A stretch of DNA of 64,000 nt, from assembly GCF_000471905.2 (NCBI RefSeq), contig NW_006499913.1, positions 3,999,698 to 4,063,697 on the forward strand, in the 5' to 3' direction. The stretch's first letter is position 1; the number at the start of each line of letters is the position of its first letter. Positions 9,449 through 21,447 of this stretch are shown one piece after another. Position numbers and translations under genes: made by a program. The DNA comes from Amborella trichopoda (taxonomy: Eukaryota; Streptophyta; Magnoliopsida; Amborellales; Amborellaceae). A model generated the notes under the pieces. It had not been told where the DNA came from, made no database searches, and was given only the letters and a program-made list of their open reading frames with translations.

Positions 9449-12028
9449 TTTAGGACATAGTGTTGCAAATTGTCAAGCCCTAGTATTTTTCTGAGTAAAC
9501 AAGACCGACCCCAATACTTTATTAGCCAAAAAAATACCCCAACGATTTCTTGGTCAAAATACCATCCAAAACCACTAGAAAATCTCAAGTCCTACAAATT
9601 TTTGTCCATCCATCTTCTTCTAAACCTTTTGGCGTTGTTTGGATATTTCGAAATACATTTCCATACATATTTTTATGTGGAGATGGCAGATTGGATTGAA
9701 ATTTTGGGATAGATAAATATTTCCCCCAGTAGTTATTTTCGCTTAGAAATTGATTTCCAGATTTCCCTGCTATTGAAACATCCACTTTATAGAATACCAT
9801 TTAATTCAGCCAAAACACCCCACGAATTAAAGAGAGGTCTTCTCAAATTTTATGTTCGAGAGATAGAGAATCTTAAAATTTTAAAGAATAACTTTATCTA
9901 GTTTTAGAGAGAAAAACTATCTCAAAGTTTTTATAGAGAGAGATCATACCAAATTTTAGAGAGAGAAGTATCTAAAAATGTTTCAGAGAGAGAAACTATA
10001 TCAAATTTTTAAAGTGAGAAACTATGACAAATTTTAAGTCTTAGAGAGACAATCTCAAGAAATTTAGAGAGAAACTATATCAAAATTTAAGTTTTAGAGA
10101 AAGAAAGTATATTAAAAGCAGAAATTACAAATAACTCCCAAGAATAGAGTTCCTATGCAACTTACCCCCTCCAGATGTTTTTCTCTCACTTTTTATTCCA
10201 AATTTAACTTTCCTAACTAATACCCCCAAGTCATAGAAAAGGTAAAATGAAGACTAAAATACCCTCTAGAAAGCATGCAGTCTAGTACAAAATGGGGGCG
10301 GTCCAGCACTTTGCTTCTGAAAAACATTCGGTCCGGCACAAAATAAGGGCGGTCCAACACTTTGAGCATGTGGTCCGACACAAAGTAAGGGTGGTCCGGT
10401 ACTTTGGGCATGTGGTCCAATACAAAATGGGGGCTGTTCGACACTTTGCTTCTCGAAAGCACACGATTCGACACAAAATAGGGTCAGTCTGGCACTTTGG
10501 GCATGTAGTCCAACACAAAATAGGGGTGGTCTTTGGGATTTTGAAAAGCATGCGGTCTGACAAAAAATAGGAGTAGTCTTGTACTTTGGGCATACAGTCC
10601 GGCACTATGGGCATTTTCGTTAAAAAAAATGATTTTTTTTATTCGGAGGCTATTTGTTAGAAAAATTCAATTTGGGGTAAACGTTGCTAAAAACTCTGTT
10701 GGGGGTAGGTTGCCTAGAAAGCCTCATTTTGGGGATTTTTATGTAATTTTTTCTGCATTAAAAATTTAAAAACTGTCTCAAATTTTAAATTTTAGAAAGT
10801 GCAAGTACTTGAAATTTTTTAAAGATTGAAAATATCTTAAAATTTAGAGAGAGAAACTATTCCAAATTTTAATTTTTAGATATAGAAAATACTTGAAATT
10901 TTTTAGGAGAAACCATCTCTAAATCTTGAAGAGGAAAACCATCTTAAATTTTAAGTTTTAGATAGAGAAAATATCTTAAAATTTTAGGGAGTATATCAAA
11001 TTTTTGAGAAAAAAACTACCTGAAATTTTTTAGGAGAAAAACAATCTCAAAATTTTTAGAGAGAAAAACTATCTCATATTTTATATTTTAAAGAAAGAAA
11101 TATCTTAAAATTTTAGAGGGAGTAACTATATCAAATTTTAAAGAGAGAAACTATCTCAAATATTTTAGAGATAACAAATGTATCAAATTCTGAGCTTTTG
11201 AGAGGGAAAACATCTTAATATTTAAGAGAGAAAAATTATATCAAATTTTAGAGAGAGAAACTATCTCAACAATTTTAGAGAGAAAAACAATCTTAAATTT
11301 TAATTTTAGAGAGAAAATATTTTAAAATTCTAGAGAGAAATTATATCAAATTTTAGAGGGAGAAACCACTTGAAATTTTTTTGAGAAATTATCTCAAATT
11401 TTTTAGAAAGAAACTATTTTAAATTTTAAAAATGATATTATAATAAATAATACAAAAAAAATATTTCACAAAATTTTTTTTTTAAAAAAAAGCCGTGAAA
11501 TTGTTATGTATCCGTATATTCTTCGAAACGTAAAAATCTATTTTATAAGAAATACTTTTCTCAAGTTATACATTTCAAAAGAAATAGATTTTTTTCATGT
11601 AAGCATGCATCCAAACGTCACTTCAAAAACTCTAATTTCCCAGCGAACCCAATCAGATTCCACTATTTTCTGGCCAAAATTCCGGTCAAACTGGCTAGGA
11701 GAATCCCAATTACGTCAATAATTTGACGAATAAATAGAGCTCTTATGGAGCTAGTCCATTCTCCCTCTGCTTGTTTACATACAAAGGGAAATGGTTAAAA
11801 TGGGATAATGACTGCGTTTAACGCCAATTATGAGGGGTTAATTATAAAACTGTGGGAATTAGGGGAGAAGGGGGACAGGAAGAAATAATGTGAAAAAGAG
11901 TAATGCAGCTAGATATTTAGAAGATTGGAGGGGATACTATGAAATTGATCCTGACTTTAGGAGGTAGTAAGATATTTGTTTCAAACCTTGGCAATTAATC
12001 CGAAAGAATCAAATTTTAAGTAATATAG
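9449..12028. repeat. 2.5 kb direct duplication, copy 2
   Basis: Second copy of 6925-9428, 2580 bp long, with about 76 extra bases of the same minisatellite near 9830-9905. After 12028 it runs on into unique sequence, unlike copy 1, which ends at the gap. Confidence 0.95.
10118..10756. mobile_element. Foldback MULE with internal minisatellite (family B), copy 2
   Basis: Counterpart of 7519-8156 in the second duplicate. Here the left terminus reads GCAGAAATTAC, closer to the right terminus (GCAGAAAAAATTAC in reverse complement), supporting the element boundary. Flanked by ATTAAAA at 10111-10117 and 10757-10763. Confidence 0.75.
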
Positions 12029-12736
12029 TTTTTTAAAAAATTATTACATTTTTACTAAAAATATATTTTAGCTACAAATATAGACGTGTGCATTGCATGT
12101 GGATCTGGCAAGTAAGAATTGGCTCAAATCTTCATCTTCAAGACTGTGAAATAGAATATGTTGTTCGAGTGCGTGTGTAAAGAGGTATGTCCAGTGCAGA
12201 CCCAAGCTTGACCCAGGTGGGGTGGGTGGGTCATGTCAAAATTACATTATAAGGTGATGCACACACATTGGATTGAGTTGATCCCAACCTGGACCCAAGA
12301 GTCTACTAACAGATTCTCAATGGGACCGGTGGCGTCAACCTGACCTGATTTTGAGCCCCAAGTTTTGAGAATGATTAGTTAACTGGAGTGTTGGCCCATA
12401 GCTATGGAGGCCCACAGTATAAGAGATTTGGACTAAATGAGTTTATTATGAAGAAAAAGATCAGTTTCTAAGGGACATGAGGAACAGAAGCAAAAATTAG
12501 AACCCATTCCAATAAATCAAAACATGAAGTACATCACTCTTTTTCTTTGCTGTATTGTAATTTAATCATGAATTTTCTATGTGAACGTTTCCCAGGTAAA
12601 GAAAAAGAAAGGGAAAAATTGGAACTCAAATGTCAAAAGGGAAAAATATTTGCCGCCTCCCACATGTATCCATGCAGCCCCCCACCCTCCAGACCTCCCG
12701 GCCTGACCATATCTATGCATTTTAATGGATGTGCTA
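12029..12736. other. Spacer 3' of the BRX-like gene
   Basis: AT-rich, with a GC-richer patch at 12190-12370 (repeated GACCCAGG / GGACCC strings) resembling the decayed GC-rich hAT-type MITEs elsewhere in the window. The part adjoining the stop codon at 12737 probably holds the 3' UTR on the minus strand. Confidence 0.5.
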
Positions 12737-15384
12737 TCAGAGGTACTGAGCCTGTATTCTCTCTCTGTTCTCCTCCCACCAGAGCTTCGCATGGGCTTCT
12801 CCAAATCTTTCACGACTGCAAATAACCAAAACCCCGCAAGTCATTAGAATAAATCCTTTATTGAATGAAACATAATGGAAAATTAGTTATTTCCAACCAG
12901 CATTTTCTAGATAAAGTAATTGGGGTTGTAGATCATAAGACCATTTATTTTTGGTACAAAAAAAATCCACTACTGTTTGTAGGCACTCCTAGCTTACAGA
13001 TTTTATATGCAAGGGCTGTAAAAACCGAATGGGCGTAAGAGTCACTATGTAAACTTGCAAAAAGGAAAGCAGTGACTGAAAATAAAACCGGACTTCTTCG
13101 AGTCATCATGACCCATCAGTGGGTTGGACAGTGATGGAGAGACGTTTTGTCTAGCTCAGATGATCGTACCTTCTCCATCATTGTCCAACAAAGCAATGAA
13201 CAGTTTTGATCCCAATGAAAAGAGACTAAAAACTTAAGAGCCAAAAACCCACCTGAATCTGACCCTACGAAGCTCACGAGTCCCATCGGCCAGGGCCCTG
13301 ATTGTAATGTAAACCCCAGGCTCATCCTGCTCCACCCACTCTGTTTCTGCCTCGCTTGCATTGCTATATGACACTGAGGCTTCATCCCTTGATGAGCTTG
13401 TAGTCCTCGAAGCATCTATTGATGAAGTCTCCCCTCTATTATTATTGTTAATGTTACTATTACTGTTAAAGATATGGCTATTGTAGCCACCATAACTGGA
13501 GCCAGCTGATGCCCATTTCTCTGCCGAATCTGAAAAATATCCTTTCCCAGTGGGTCGGTAAAAGTTCCGGTGTGTTCGCTCTTTGGCAAGAGGGGGTGTC
13601 ACAGGGCTCTCTCGAGCTGAATTTACCCTAGAACTGGCATCTCTCTACATATCAAATATGGCAATGCTAAATATTAGTCAATTAAGCACAGTATAATATG
13701 TTAATAAGGTCCCAACCTTCTTCCTTATTTCAGTCCACAGTGTGGACCAGGACTTTGAGCCCCATTCGGGCCCAGACAGACCAAAGCCCAGTACCGGCCC
13801 ATGGTCAGCTAATTGTAGGATTTGTGATCTAGAAGAAACCATTTTATGTTCTTTCTTGCACAAGTGCATCATGGTAACTGCAACAGGCAGTCCAATTTTT
13901 TAGAGTTCATCATGCTATATCATATAGCCGACCCCAAATGGTTGGGATAAGGCTTGGATGATGATGCTCATACTATATCATATAAGGATGATACTTGATC
14001 AAACTATTTGAAAGACATTCAGAAGAAAAGACTGTTGGGATTAAGAGATGGTACCTCATCCTCAGACCTTGGGGGAGTAGGAAGGTTGACTGCTTGGCGT
14101 GTGAACCTCTCCACATTGTACAACTCCATAATCCTGTCATAGTTCTCACCCCACCATCTCTGTGCTTGCCATTTATCAAATAGCTCACGGCTGTGGCATA
14201 CCCCAAATCAAAGGAGAACAAGTTCAGAGATCAATTTGAAAGCCAAATATAAAAAGAATCAGTCAGTAAGAAAAAGAAGGAGGCAAAAATAATTAAGTTC
14301 TAGAGAAACCAACTTCTTACTTTTTTCCCCACAAAAAAAAGAAGAATGGAACCCATTCCATAACACTATAAGACCAAGGAACCAACCACAACACCATTAG
14401 AGGTGCAAACAGGTACGTTTGGCCCCGACCCAGTCCTGACCCAGTATGCTCTGGGGCCGATCTGGCCCTGGACCCACCTACAGCTTTCTAGGGTCGACTG
14501 AGCAGCAGTCCAACCCTAAGGCCTGTAAGAAATTTAACATCTCCGGGAAAAAAAAGCAAAGGTGAGCAAACCATGAAATTACCTGAACCGTATCCTCTTC
14601 AAATCATTCCCACCTCCAGGCAATGAGACAAAGGTGATGAGCACACCAGGCTCAACCTGAGCCTGCCACTCCTTTGGCTCCTCCTCCTCTTCCAAGACCA
14701 CACGACCCGATCCCACACCAAGCCCACTCGAACCCTCTAGGCTCAATGGTCTCTTGAACCTCGATGAATCTACTAGTGCATGTGGGTCTGAACCTTGGCT
14801 TGGAAAATCCCAAGCTGGTGTGGAGGAAGAGCTCCCTGGCCTATGATAGGCATAGCTTGATGGCTCTTCTGAGGCTGCATCGATGTCTAAGAATGGGTGC
14901 CGGCCCTTCCGATAAGAAGAGGAGCTACTGGTGCATGGCTTGCATTGCCGGTACGCACTCGAGAATTTCAAGGCCATGTCCTTTATCTGTGAATTTAAAG
15001 AGAGAAGTTTCAGCGTTTGAATCTTGAAGCTTGTCCCTCAGAAAAAGGAATTAGCCTAACACAAGGCAACCGGAGACAGAGAGATTCATGCAAACCCCAT
15101 AATTTATAAGAAAGTGTGACAAAAGAAATGGCTCCAAGCTACCACGAGAAAAAGAGAGAAGGAAAAACCACAGAAAGAGAAATTGGGGGTTGGGGAGGCA
15201 TGGAAGTTTTTTCCTCATCAATCAGAGTAAACTCACGACAAAGAAAGAAAAAAATGCGGAGAGAGAGATAAGGGACCTGGGCAGTGATGCTTTTGACACC
15301 ATCTTTATTCCTTGGAGTGCCGCGTGCATTTTCCTCCTCTTCTCCATCATCCAAATGCTTTGAGCAAGCAATGCACGCCAGCAT
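12737..15384 (-). CDS. BREVIS RADIX-like protein (two BRX domains)
   Basis: Complete plant-specific BRX-family gene. Minus-strand exons in order: 15277-15384, 14583-14986, 14055-14190, 13253-13644, 12737-12815. All junctions are GT-AG with matching phases; product 372 aa, close to the family's usual 340-370. The N-terminus MLACIACSKH, with conserved cysteines, is the family's short N-terminal motif (possible palmitoylation site). A KDMALKFSSAYRQCKPC block follows (about 38-55). First BRX domain about 142-200 (EWQAQVEPGVLITF, then RELFDKWQAQRWWGENYD). A Ser-rich linker carries TPPRSEDE and SPVTPP. Second BRX domain about 318-372 (EWVEQDEPGVYITIR, RELRRVRF, WWEENRERI, ending AQYL). BRX proteins act at the plasma membrane and nucleus in root and protophloem growth and auxin-related signalling. 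BRX versus a BRX-LIKE paralogue cannot be decided here. Confidence 0.95.
13910..13983 (+). mobile_element. Au-SINE 3' end (5'-truncated) with 16 bp TSD
   Basis: Inside a BRX-like intron, 13926-13967 reads AGCCGACCCCAAATGGTTGG then GATAAGGCTTGGATGATGATG, close to the 3' tail of the plant Au SINE. It is bracketed by 16 bp repeats differing at one base (13910-13925 TCATGCTATATCATAT; 13968-13983 TCATACTATATCATAT), fitting LINE-mediated insertion. Family name is from memory of the conserved tail. Confidence 0.75.
14390..14525. mobile_element. GC-rich hAT-type MITE fragment
   Basis: In a BRX-like intron. CCCCGACCCAGTCCTGACCC and GGGGCCGATCTGGCCCTGGA resemble the GC-rich MITEs at 26.1 and 53.8 kb. 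Clean ends and a target duplication were not found, so this is a weak call. Confidence 0.4.
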
Positions 15385-15600
15385 CCTTCCTTGCTGATGA
15401 AACCCGCCCTGTTAACAAAGAGGAAACCTCAATTCTCCCACAGAGTTGGCATTTCATTCAAGAGTATTCACAGAGAGAGAGAGAGCAATCCAACAACAGA
15501 TACACTACAGAAGAAATTAAGAATGCTCCCCCAACTAAATTATTGTTCATAGCAATCCATTTATAAAGTAACAAATAAAAGGAGAAAATCAAAGGACCCA
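15385..15600 (-). promoter_or_regulatory. 5' UTR of the BRX-like gene, probable UTR intron
   Basis: On the minus strand a good acceptor (TTTCCTCTTTGTTAACAG then GGCGGG) lies at about 15411, some 25 bases before the start codon, suggesting an intron in the 5' UTR. The first non-coding exon is not certain: it may lie within 15.4-15.6 kb, or further upstream. Confidence 0.45.
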
Positions 15601-16083
15601 GCAATAATAACATCCTATATAGCAAATATGTATAGGACAGTTAGCCTACCTCCTTTGCTTTCCTTTACTTTCCCTTTTTCAATTTTTAACAGTCAATTTT
15701 TCCTTCTCTCATACTGAATGCCACTGTTACATAGTCAACTTGTATTGATTCTCCAATCTTGAAAAATAAATAATTTCAATCCCAAAAGACCTCTGCTATT
15801 GATGCATAGTTAGATACTCCACAATTACTTATCCAAAAATAAAAAATATACTTCACAATTTATTTCAAGGCTAATCCTTGAAAGAGTTTAACATTTTTGA
15901 AGGAGAGTTTTTTATGAACTAGAAAACCAAAGTTTCTAATTATCAGACCACTTTTGGCACTTTCATTAACTATTACCAACCAATTCAGATTGGAAACCAG
16001 TGTTGCATATCTGGAAAACATTAAATCTTAAACAGTTTTAGAGTCTTAAAAGTACATTTAATCTTTTCAGAAGCTCTCCAGTT

Positions 16084-16167
16084 TATGGAAAACAACTAAT
16101 CTAGCAAAAGCTATGGAAAACAACTAATCTAGCAAAAGCTATGGAAAACAACTAATCTAGCAAAAGC
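16084..16167. repeat. 28 bp x 3 tandem repeat
   Basis: Three almost perfect copies of TATGGAAAACAACTAATCTA followed by GCAAAAGC. Confidence 0.95.
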
Positions 16168-16939
16168 TACTAAAAACAAATGGACTACAAACACAGAAGA
16201 AGCTCTTAACAAGAAGTAATAAATAGTTCTTGTACCCAATTGAATTAGAGGCTCAGAAAGCTGTAGTTTTCGAGCTGTTTCTTTTTTTTTATTTTAGCAG
16301 AGTGACTTAATCTTTTAAGCTTTCTTCCTTCGATCCCATCAATGTTTTCTTTATAGTTTATTTAGAATTCTCAACCAGGATCTGAACACTGAAGCAAGGC
16401 AGAATAGAAGTTCAGCAATGAAAAGTAGTTTAAGGCTTTAAAGAAAGAACAAAGAAAGACAGCTCAAAGTTAGCTAACTGAAAATGAAGGAGATGGCGAC
16501 TTGCCCACATGTTATTAGTCCCACAAAACCACAAGGGGCTACGTGTATAGTAAATTCCACCCATGTTTTGGGTAAGAATAACATAAAGGAAAATTGTACC
16601 ATGCGGCGGGGACCACATTTCTACATTTGCAGTCCTCGACGTATAAGCATTCATCTTAAAGATGGATGTAAGTAAGTGGTCTATCCAAAAACAATTGAAA
16701 ATATCGGTCCAAATTATTTATTAACAAGATTATTATTTTTAATTTTTAAAATTTGTTTATTCTTTCATATTCATGATCTCAATGTTAGAGATTACGTGTC
16801 TTTAAAAACTAAGTCAAAAAATCCATCTCAAAAATAAATTTTTAAGAGGTGACTCACTTCTACGTGGACTCGTAAAAACTGTGTCCATAACAAAAACATG
16901 GGTTCTAATAGTAGTCTTCATATAAAAATGAAAATGCGG

Positions 16940-17047
16940 ACTCATTGTTTGCTCTAGGTTAGTAACCCAACCTATAGTTAGCAAGTCGGCAAGACTCATT
17001 GTTTGCTCTAGGTTAGTAACCCAACCTATAGTTAGCAAGTCGGCAAA
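16940..17047. repeat. 54 bp x 2 tandem repeat
   Basis: Two essentially identical units beginning ACTCATTGTTTGCTCTAGGT and ending GCAAGTCGGCAA. Confidence 0.95.
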
Positions 17048-17694
17048 TAACAATGTGTTGGCAAACTAAAACACCAGTAATAAATTATTTTTATTCCTAA
17101 AAGTTGAATCCAAAACATTGGGTTAAACATAAAGATAGTGAATATTTCAAATTTAGCTTGGAGTGAAAAAATAGGATATGTGAAAATGACACAAGATAAG
17201 ATTATGATTTATAACTATTGGATGGTTAGATTAAAACCGTTAAAAAATTATTTTATGTTCTTGCATAGTATCATTAGGGTAGTACTTGTATCCAAATTTT
17301 GAATGTATCAACGCTATAGTGGTGCATATTTCAAGGGAACATAGTGGTGAATACTTATATTTTTTTTAAATAAAATTTTTTTAGGGAACATACGGTGAAT
17401 ATTTTCAGTGGAATTTTTTGTTTCAATCAAGATTCTTAATTTAGTCCCACTTTTAACGTGCTTATCTCTAAACCAAAATCCAATAATATTAAATTATGAA
17501 AGGATAAAGTTACATGGAAGAAGTTTTTTAAAAAAGTTTTTTCAAAAAATATAAGATACATATTTATATTGGCTCATTTAAAAAAACAGAATTTTTTAAA
17601 ATCTTTTAAAAATAGCAAAATTCTTAACAGATTGAAAAAATCAGAGATTTTTTGAAAAAAATATGTTTTGATGTAAGATCCAACCAAGAAATTC

Positions 17695-17903
17695 TATACC
17701 ATGGGACCATTTATCTCTATCGAAAGGAAGTCATAATTACTCATAACCCTTAAAATTGGATGGCTTAAAGTGTATCACAAAATTTCAATTTTTTTTTTTA
17801 AGTCCAATCTACGACACTCTTACAGCCACCAGATTTAAAACGTATCAGCATTGAAGAGTGACTGTGACCTCATCTTTCTAATGATAAATGGCCTCGTTGT
17901 ATA
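17695..17903. mobile_element. MITE family C, copy 1
   Basis: Terminal inverted repeats: left TATACCATGGGACCATTTAT; right in reverse complement TATACAACGAGGCCATTTAT, followed on both arms by AGAAAG/GAAAGGA and GTCA. The 209 bp is non-coding. The same architecture occurs at 19019-19240 and 25422-25634. Confidence 0.7.
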
Positions 17904-18439
17904 CTTTTTCAACCACCCAATTTGAATAAAATATGGGAAAAGAGTTCCAAAAATAAATAGACTCTTCGTGTACTTTTTCACTTTCAAGGGACACGGATCG
18001 CTATTGAGTCCAGAGAATGTCCGCGAAAAATGAGCAGAGCAGCGCCATTAACGAGCATTGTCTGAACAGCACCTACCCAACAATATGTTTGTCCCTGCGT
18101 GGAGAGAGACAAGATTCCCATTCGAAAACGACTACACACATGTGGGGGAAACCAGAGGGTTGTGGTGAGTGCTGCTGACTTAACTTGTGAGTCTCCTCAC
18201 CCATCAGACGTCCATTTTCAAAATATGACATCCAGAAAAGGCAACATACACCGTAAAAGACAAAATTCAAAAATAATTTCTTTTTTTTTGAAAAAGCTAC
18301 CAAAAGTCACCATATTGATTGAAATTAGTAAATCCTAAATTTTTATATCTAAAATCTTTGTTAAAGATGGATTTTGGTGGGTTACTCACATGCATAGGTG
18401 AGTTCGCTGACACAATAAAACTTTCCTTATAAAATATCG

Positions 18440-18910
18440 CACGATACGGAGTAGCGTTCGAAAAATCGAACCGGCTTTCGGCCGGTATCAAGTAATCGGT
18501 AAACCGATTGGTTCAACGGGTTTAACCTGATAAGTCCCCTCTAGTTAAAAATGTATTAAAAAATAAAATAAATATAACAAATTTAAAAAATATGAAAAAT
18601 ATATTTAAAGCATCATTGTACATTGCACCTCCAAATAAAATTGTAAATTAATAAAAATAAATAAATATATTTGTACTCAAGAGTATTTTTGAAATTTTTC
18701 AAAAAGGGAAAATGTAAAAATAAGTGGCCAAAACATTTTTCGATCTTTACGGAAATGATGAAAAAAATTTAAAAAAAATGCATTACAAACAATTCACTTA
18801 TTTTTTAGGATTTTATATATTTTTAAAAATACACAGCTAGATCACCAAGATCGGCCAAAACCAAAACCAACCAGTGATTGATTCCGATCTAACAGGCCGG
18901 TTCCACGATG
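18440..18910. mobile_element. hAT MITE family D, copy 1 (diverged)
   Basis: Left end TTCGAAAAATCGAACCGGCT matches the terminus of the intact copy at 47981-48526 in reverse complement. Core blocks also align in order: AAATTTAAAAAATATGAAAA, GAGTATTTTTGAAATTTTTC, GGGAAAATGTAAAAATA, ATGCATTACAAACAA, and GATTCC(G/A)ATCTAACAGG near the right end. Boundaries are approximate and no target duplication survives. Confidence 0.75.
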
Positions 18911-19018
18911 CATAGATTTGTCTGCCAATGGCAATTGAAAAAACCCTCAACTAATACAAGAATGACCAAACAATTCTAAAAATTTCAAAATTACACATCA
19001 TTATTAATCATGATGTTT

Positions 19019-19240
19019 TATACTACGGGATCATTTATCTTTTAAGACAAAAACCACACTTAATCCTAACCACCAGATGTCCAATTCGATGATTTGGATA
19101 TATCACAAAGTTCAATAAATGTTTTGTTGGGCTTTGAGTTTAATCACAAGTACACTCGCAACAATTTGATTTCAAAATTGATGGTCAAAATGGTTGGGAC
19201 CTCCTTTCTTGTGCCAAAAAGTAAATAGCCTCTTGGTATA
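19019..19240. mobile_element. MITE family C, copy 2
   Basis: Left TATACTACGGGATCATTTAT and, in reverse complement, right TATACCAAGAGGCTATTTAC. Non-coding 222 bp core. Confidence 0.7.
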
Positions 19241-19257
19241 CTTTTCCATTAATTATT

Positions 19258-19500
19258 AAGGGTGCAGTTTGCATAAAGTTACAACCTTAATCAAAGTAAT
19301 GACTAATAAGCACCTCTAAATTTTGTCTATGCAATTTTAGTATAAAATTTTTTAAGATGGCGCGAGAAATCAATCATTTTTTTCGTTACTTATAAAATTT
19401 TAAATTCTAAAAATAATTCAAATAAAAAAGATCTATAAATCGATGAAAATCTTGAAAATAGACTGTGGACATGACACATTGCAAATAAATTATTGTCCTT
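19258..19500. mobile_element. Family A MITE fragment
   Basis: GGGTGCAGTTTGCATAAAGT resembles the family A terminus. A region around 19420-19460 (AAAAGATCTATAAATCGATG then AAAATCTTGAAAATA) matches the family core. The right end is missing. Confidence 0.5.
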
Positions 19501-20650
19501 ATATTTATATGGACCCAAAAAAATGAATTGGATGGATGATCTATGAACCGTATTAATTGGATGTCCTCACGAAAAAGGCTAAGAAGACCACCAGTCTTCA
19601 TCGATATTACAAAAGCGACAGGGATCACAAACAGTATTCCCGCTTAAAGCTTTCCATTTTCAAACTTCGAAAATTCAGATTTATCATTTATGCCCTTCGT
19701 TTCCACCAATAAAACGCCAGCACCAGAGAACTCAGCGAGGGTAAAATCGTCACAAAAGAGAAATATAGGGTGGCGGGGATTGTGACATTTGGGTAAATGA
19801 TTGGGACACTTTTTGGTGCACTAGATGTAAGACAATAAATAAATGCACGTTAAAAATTAAATTCCTTTAATTTAAATAGTCGTAGTATTCGATTATTTGA
19901 AAATAACAAATTGAAAAAAAGAAATAAGTAGGAAAAGGTAAAGGCATTCAAATGCTGATTAGAATGGAAACAAAAAGGACAAAAAGCAACGGAAGAGGGA
20001 GACGGAAATGGGTTGGGTTCCTAACTTTTTAATTTTTTATGATCTTAAACCAATGGAAAGAGAGACCTCTTAACTAATTATTGATTAATGACGCTTTAGT
20101 CATTTCCAAGCCTTAAAACACAGAGAGAAGAGAGAGATTTTTAATCAGTGGAACTTTAGGAGGAAAGAATTGCATTTCTAGAGAGAGAGAGAGAGATTTT
20201 CATGCACTAGTTGGCATAGTAACCAAATAAAAAAACAAGCAAATTTTAAGAAGGTAAATCAATGGCAAAGGATCATTTCTGAACTTTCTCAAAAAATGAG
20301 AGAAAACAGTGAAGCCCAACCCCCTACCCCCTCTTTGCTGAGGGAAATCAAATAAAACACACATAAATTTCAGCTCAAAAGACCTCAAATCAAGCGATGA
20401 CCGCCATTTCAAATAACGGAAAAAACCAGACGTCCTCGTCTGAAAAGAAAATAATCCACCAGAATTTATTCATGTCAAAAGAAAATCAGATTTCAAGAGT
20501 AAAGGATTCATTTTCGAACGAAAAAAGGGGCTGTCGAGATATTTTACGCTTTTGAAGACACCCATTTCAACTATTTCGAAATTTCAAAAAACCAGGGTCG
20601 GTAATAGGAGATGGACCATGCAAAAAACGAAATGATGGAATGTAAACAAT

Positions 20651-20890
20651 ACCTCAGTGGTTTTCCGGAGAGTCTGTCCACTCAAGTTAGTGGAATATGA
20701 GCAGAGGGAGTGGTTTACGGCGGTATTTTGGTTGTTTCCGGCGAAGTTTGGCCGTCTTCAGACGAGATTCCGGTGGAGTTTATGAAATAACTCCGCCTGT
20801 CTGATATTGTGGGCGGGTGCCCGACCTTACTGTACTTTTTGGCCCAGAAATGAATACGGCGAAGGCTTTTCGTCGCTATTTATAGGGAAC
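20651..20890 (-). promoter_or_regulatory. Possible TATA promoter and non-coding first exon
   Basis: On the minus strand CTATAAATAGCGACG (TATA-like, about 20875-20886) is followed by a GC-richer, pyrimidine- and CCGCCG-rich stretch to 20651. That stretch ends at a splice donor-like GAG|GTATTG and has no ATG, like a plant 5' UTR exon. I found no convincing coding exon directly downstream. It could belong to the BRX-like gene 5 kb away, to a non-coding transcript, or to nothing. Confidence 0.3.
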
Positions 20891-21447
20891 GAAATATATG
20901 TACATAATCCTTTGGATTTTTTAAAATTGTGACCGAAATGCCCTTGAGGCCGATTGCCACAAAACCATCCATTTTGGGCTACATGGATTCCCTTACTTAT
21001 TTTAGGTAGTTGAAAACTGTGTTACTAATCCTACTAAATGACGATTTCTAATTTGTTAGTGTGCTATCGATTGCGTCTCAAACAGTTTGCTACCACCTTG
21101 AGCTCCATTTGATGTTGATGATTGACGGTTGGTATGTATGGGTCCTAGTGTTCACATTCCTTGAGAAGAGGGTGATGGACATTGAGATGAAAAATGCAGT
21201 CCTTTGCTGGCATCGGACGATTGCGCATGCGCTAGCACACTATTTGAAATTCAATTGATAGCAAGAAACACTTGCCCTGTTTTGTGTTCTAGAAAGCCCG
21301 TTATAATGACCGTTTTAATTTCGACCAAATTTCTCGAGATTTTATGTACAAAAAAAGTCATGTTTGTTGCATTTGGGAAAGAGAAATTATGTGAGAAGAC
21401 CGGCAAATCCCGATTTTGCCTACGATAAAAATCAATGTGTGATATGC

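Larger units (their letters stand above)
15601..17690. other. AT-rich spacer upstream of the BRX-like gene
   Basis: No gene seen. It holds two short tandem repeats (annotated separately) and otherwise unremarkable AT-rich sequence. Any BRX-like promoter should lie here or further right, but no TATA box could be chosen with confidence. Confidence 0.5.

Noticed and set aside
13678-13872. Extra BRX-like exon between 13.68 and 13.87 kb
   Set aside because: The peptide is unlike BRX proteins. Joining 14055 directly to 13644 gives the conserved SEDE to RESPVTPP linker in frame.
16084-16167. CRISPR-like regular repeats
   Set aside because: Direct tandem repeats without unique spacers, in a plant nuclear context.
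20200-20412. 70-codon minus-strand frame downstream of the possible promoter
   Set aside because: No recognisable domain, and the preceding sequence does not supply a convincing splice acceptor.
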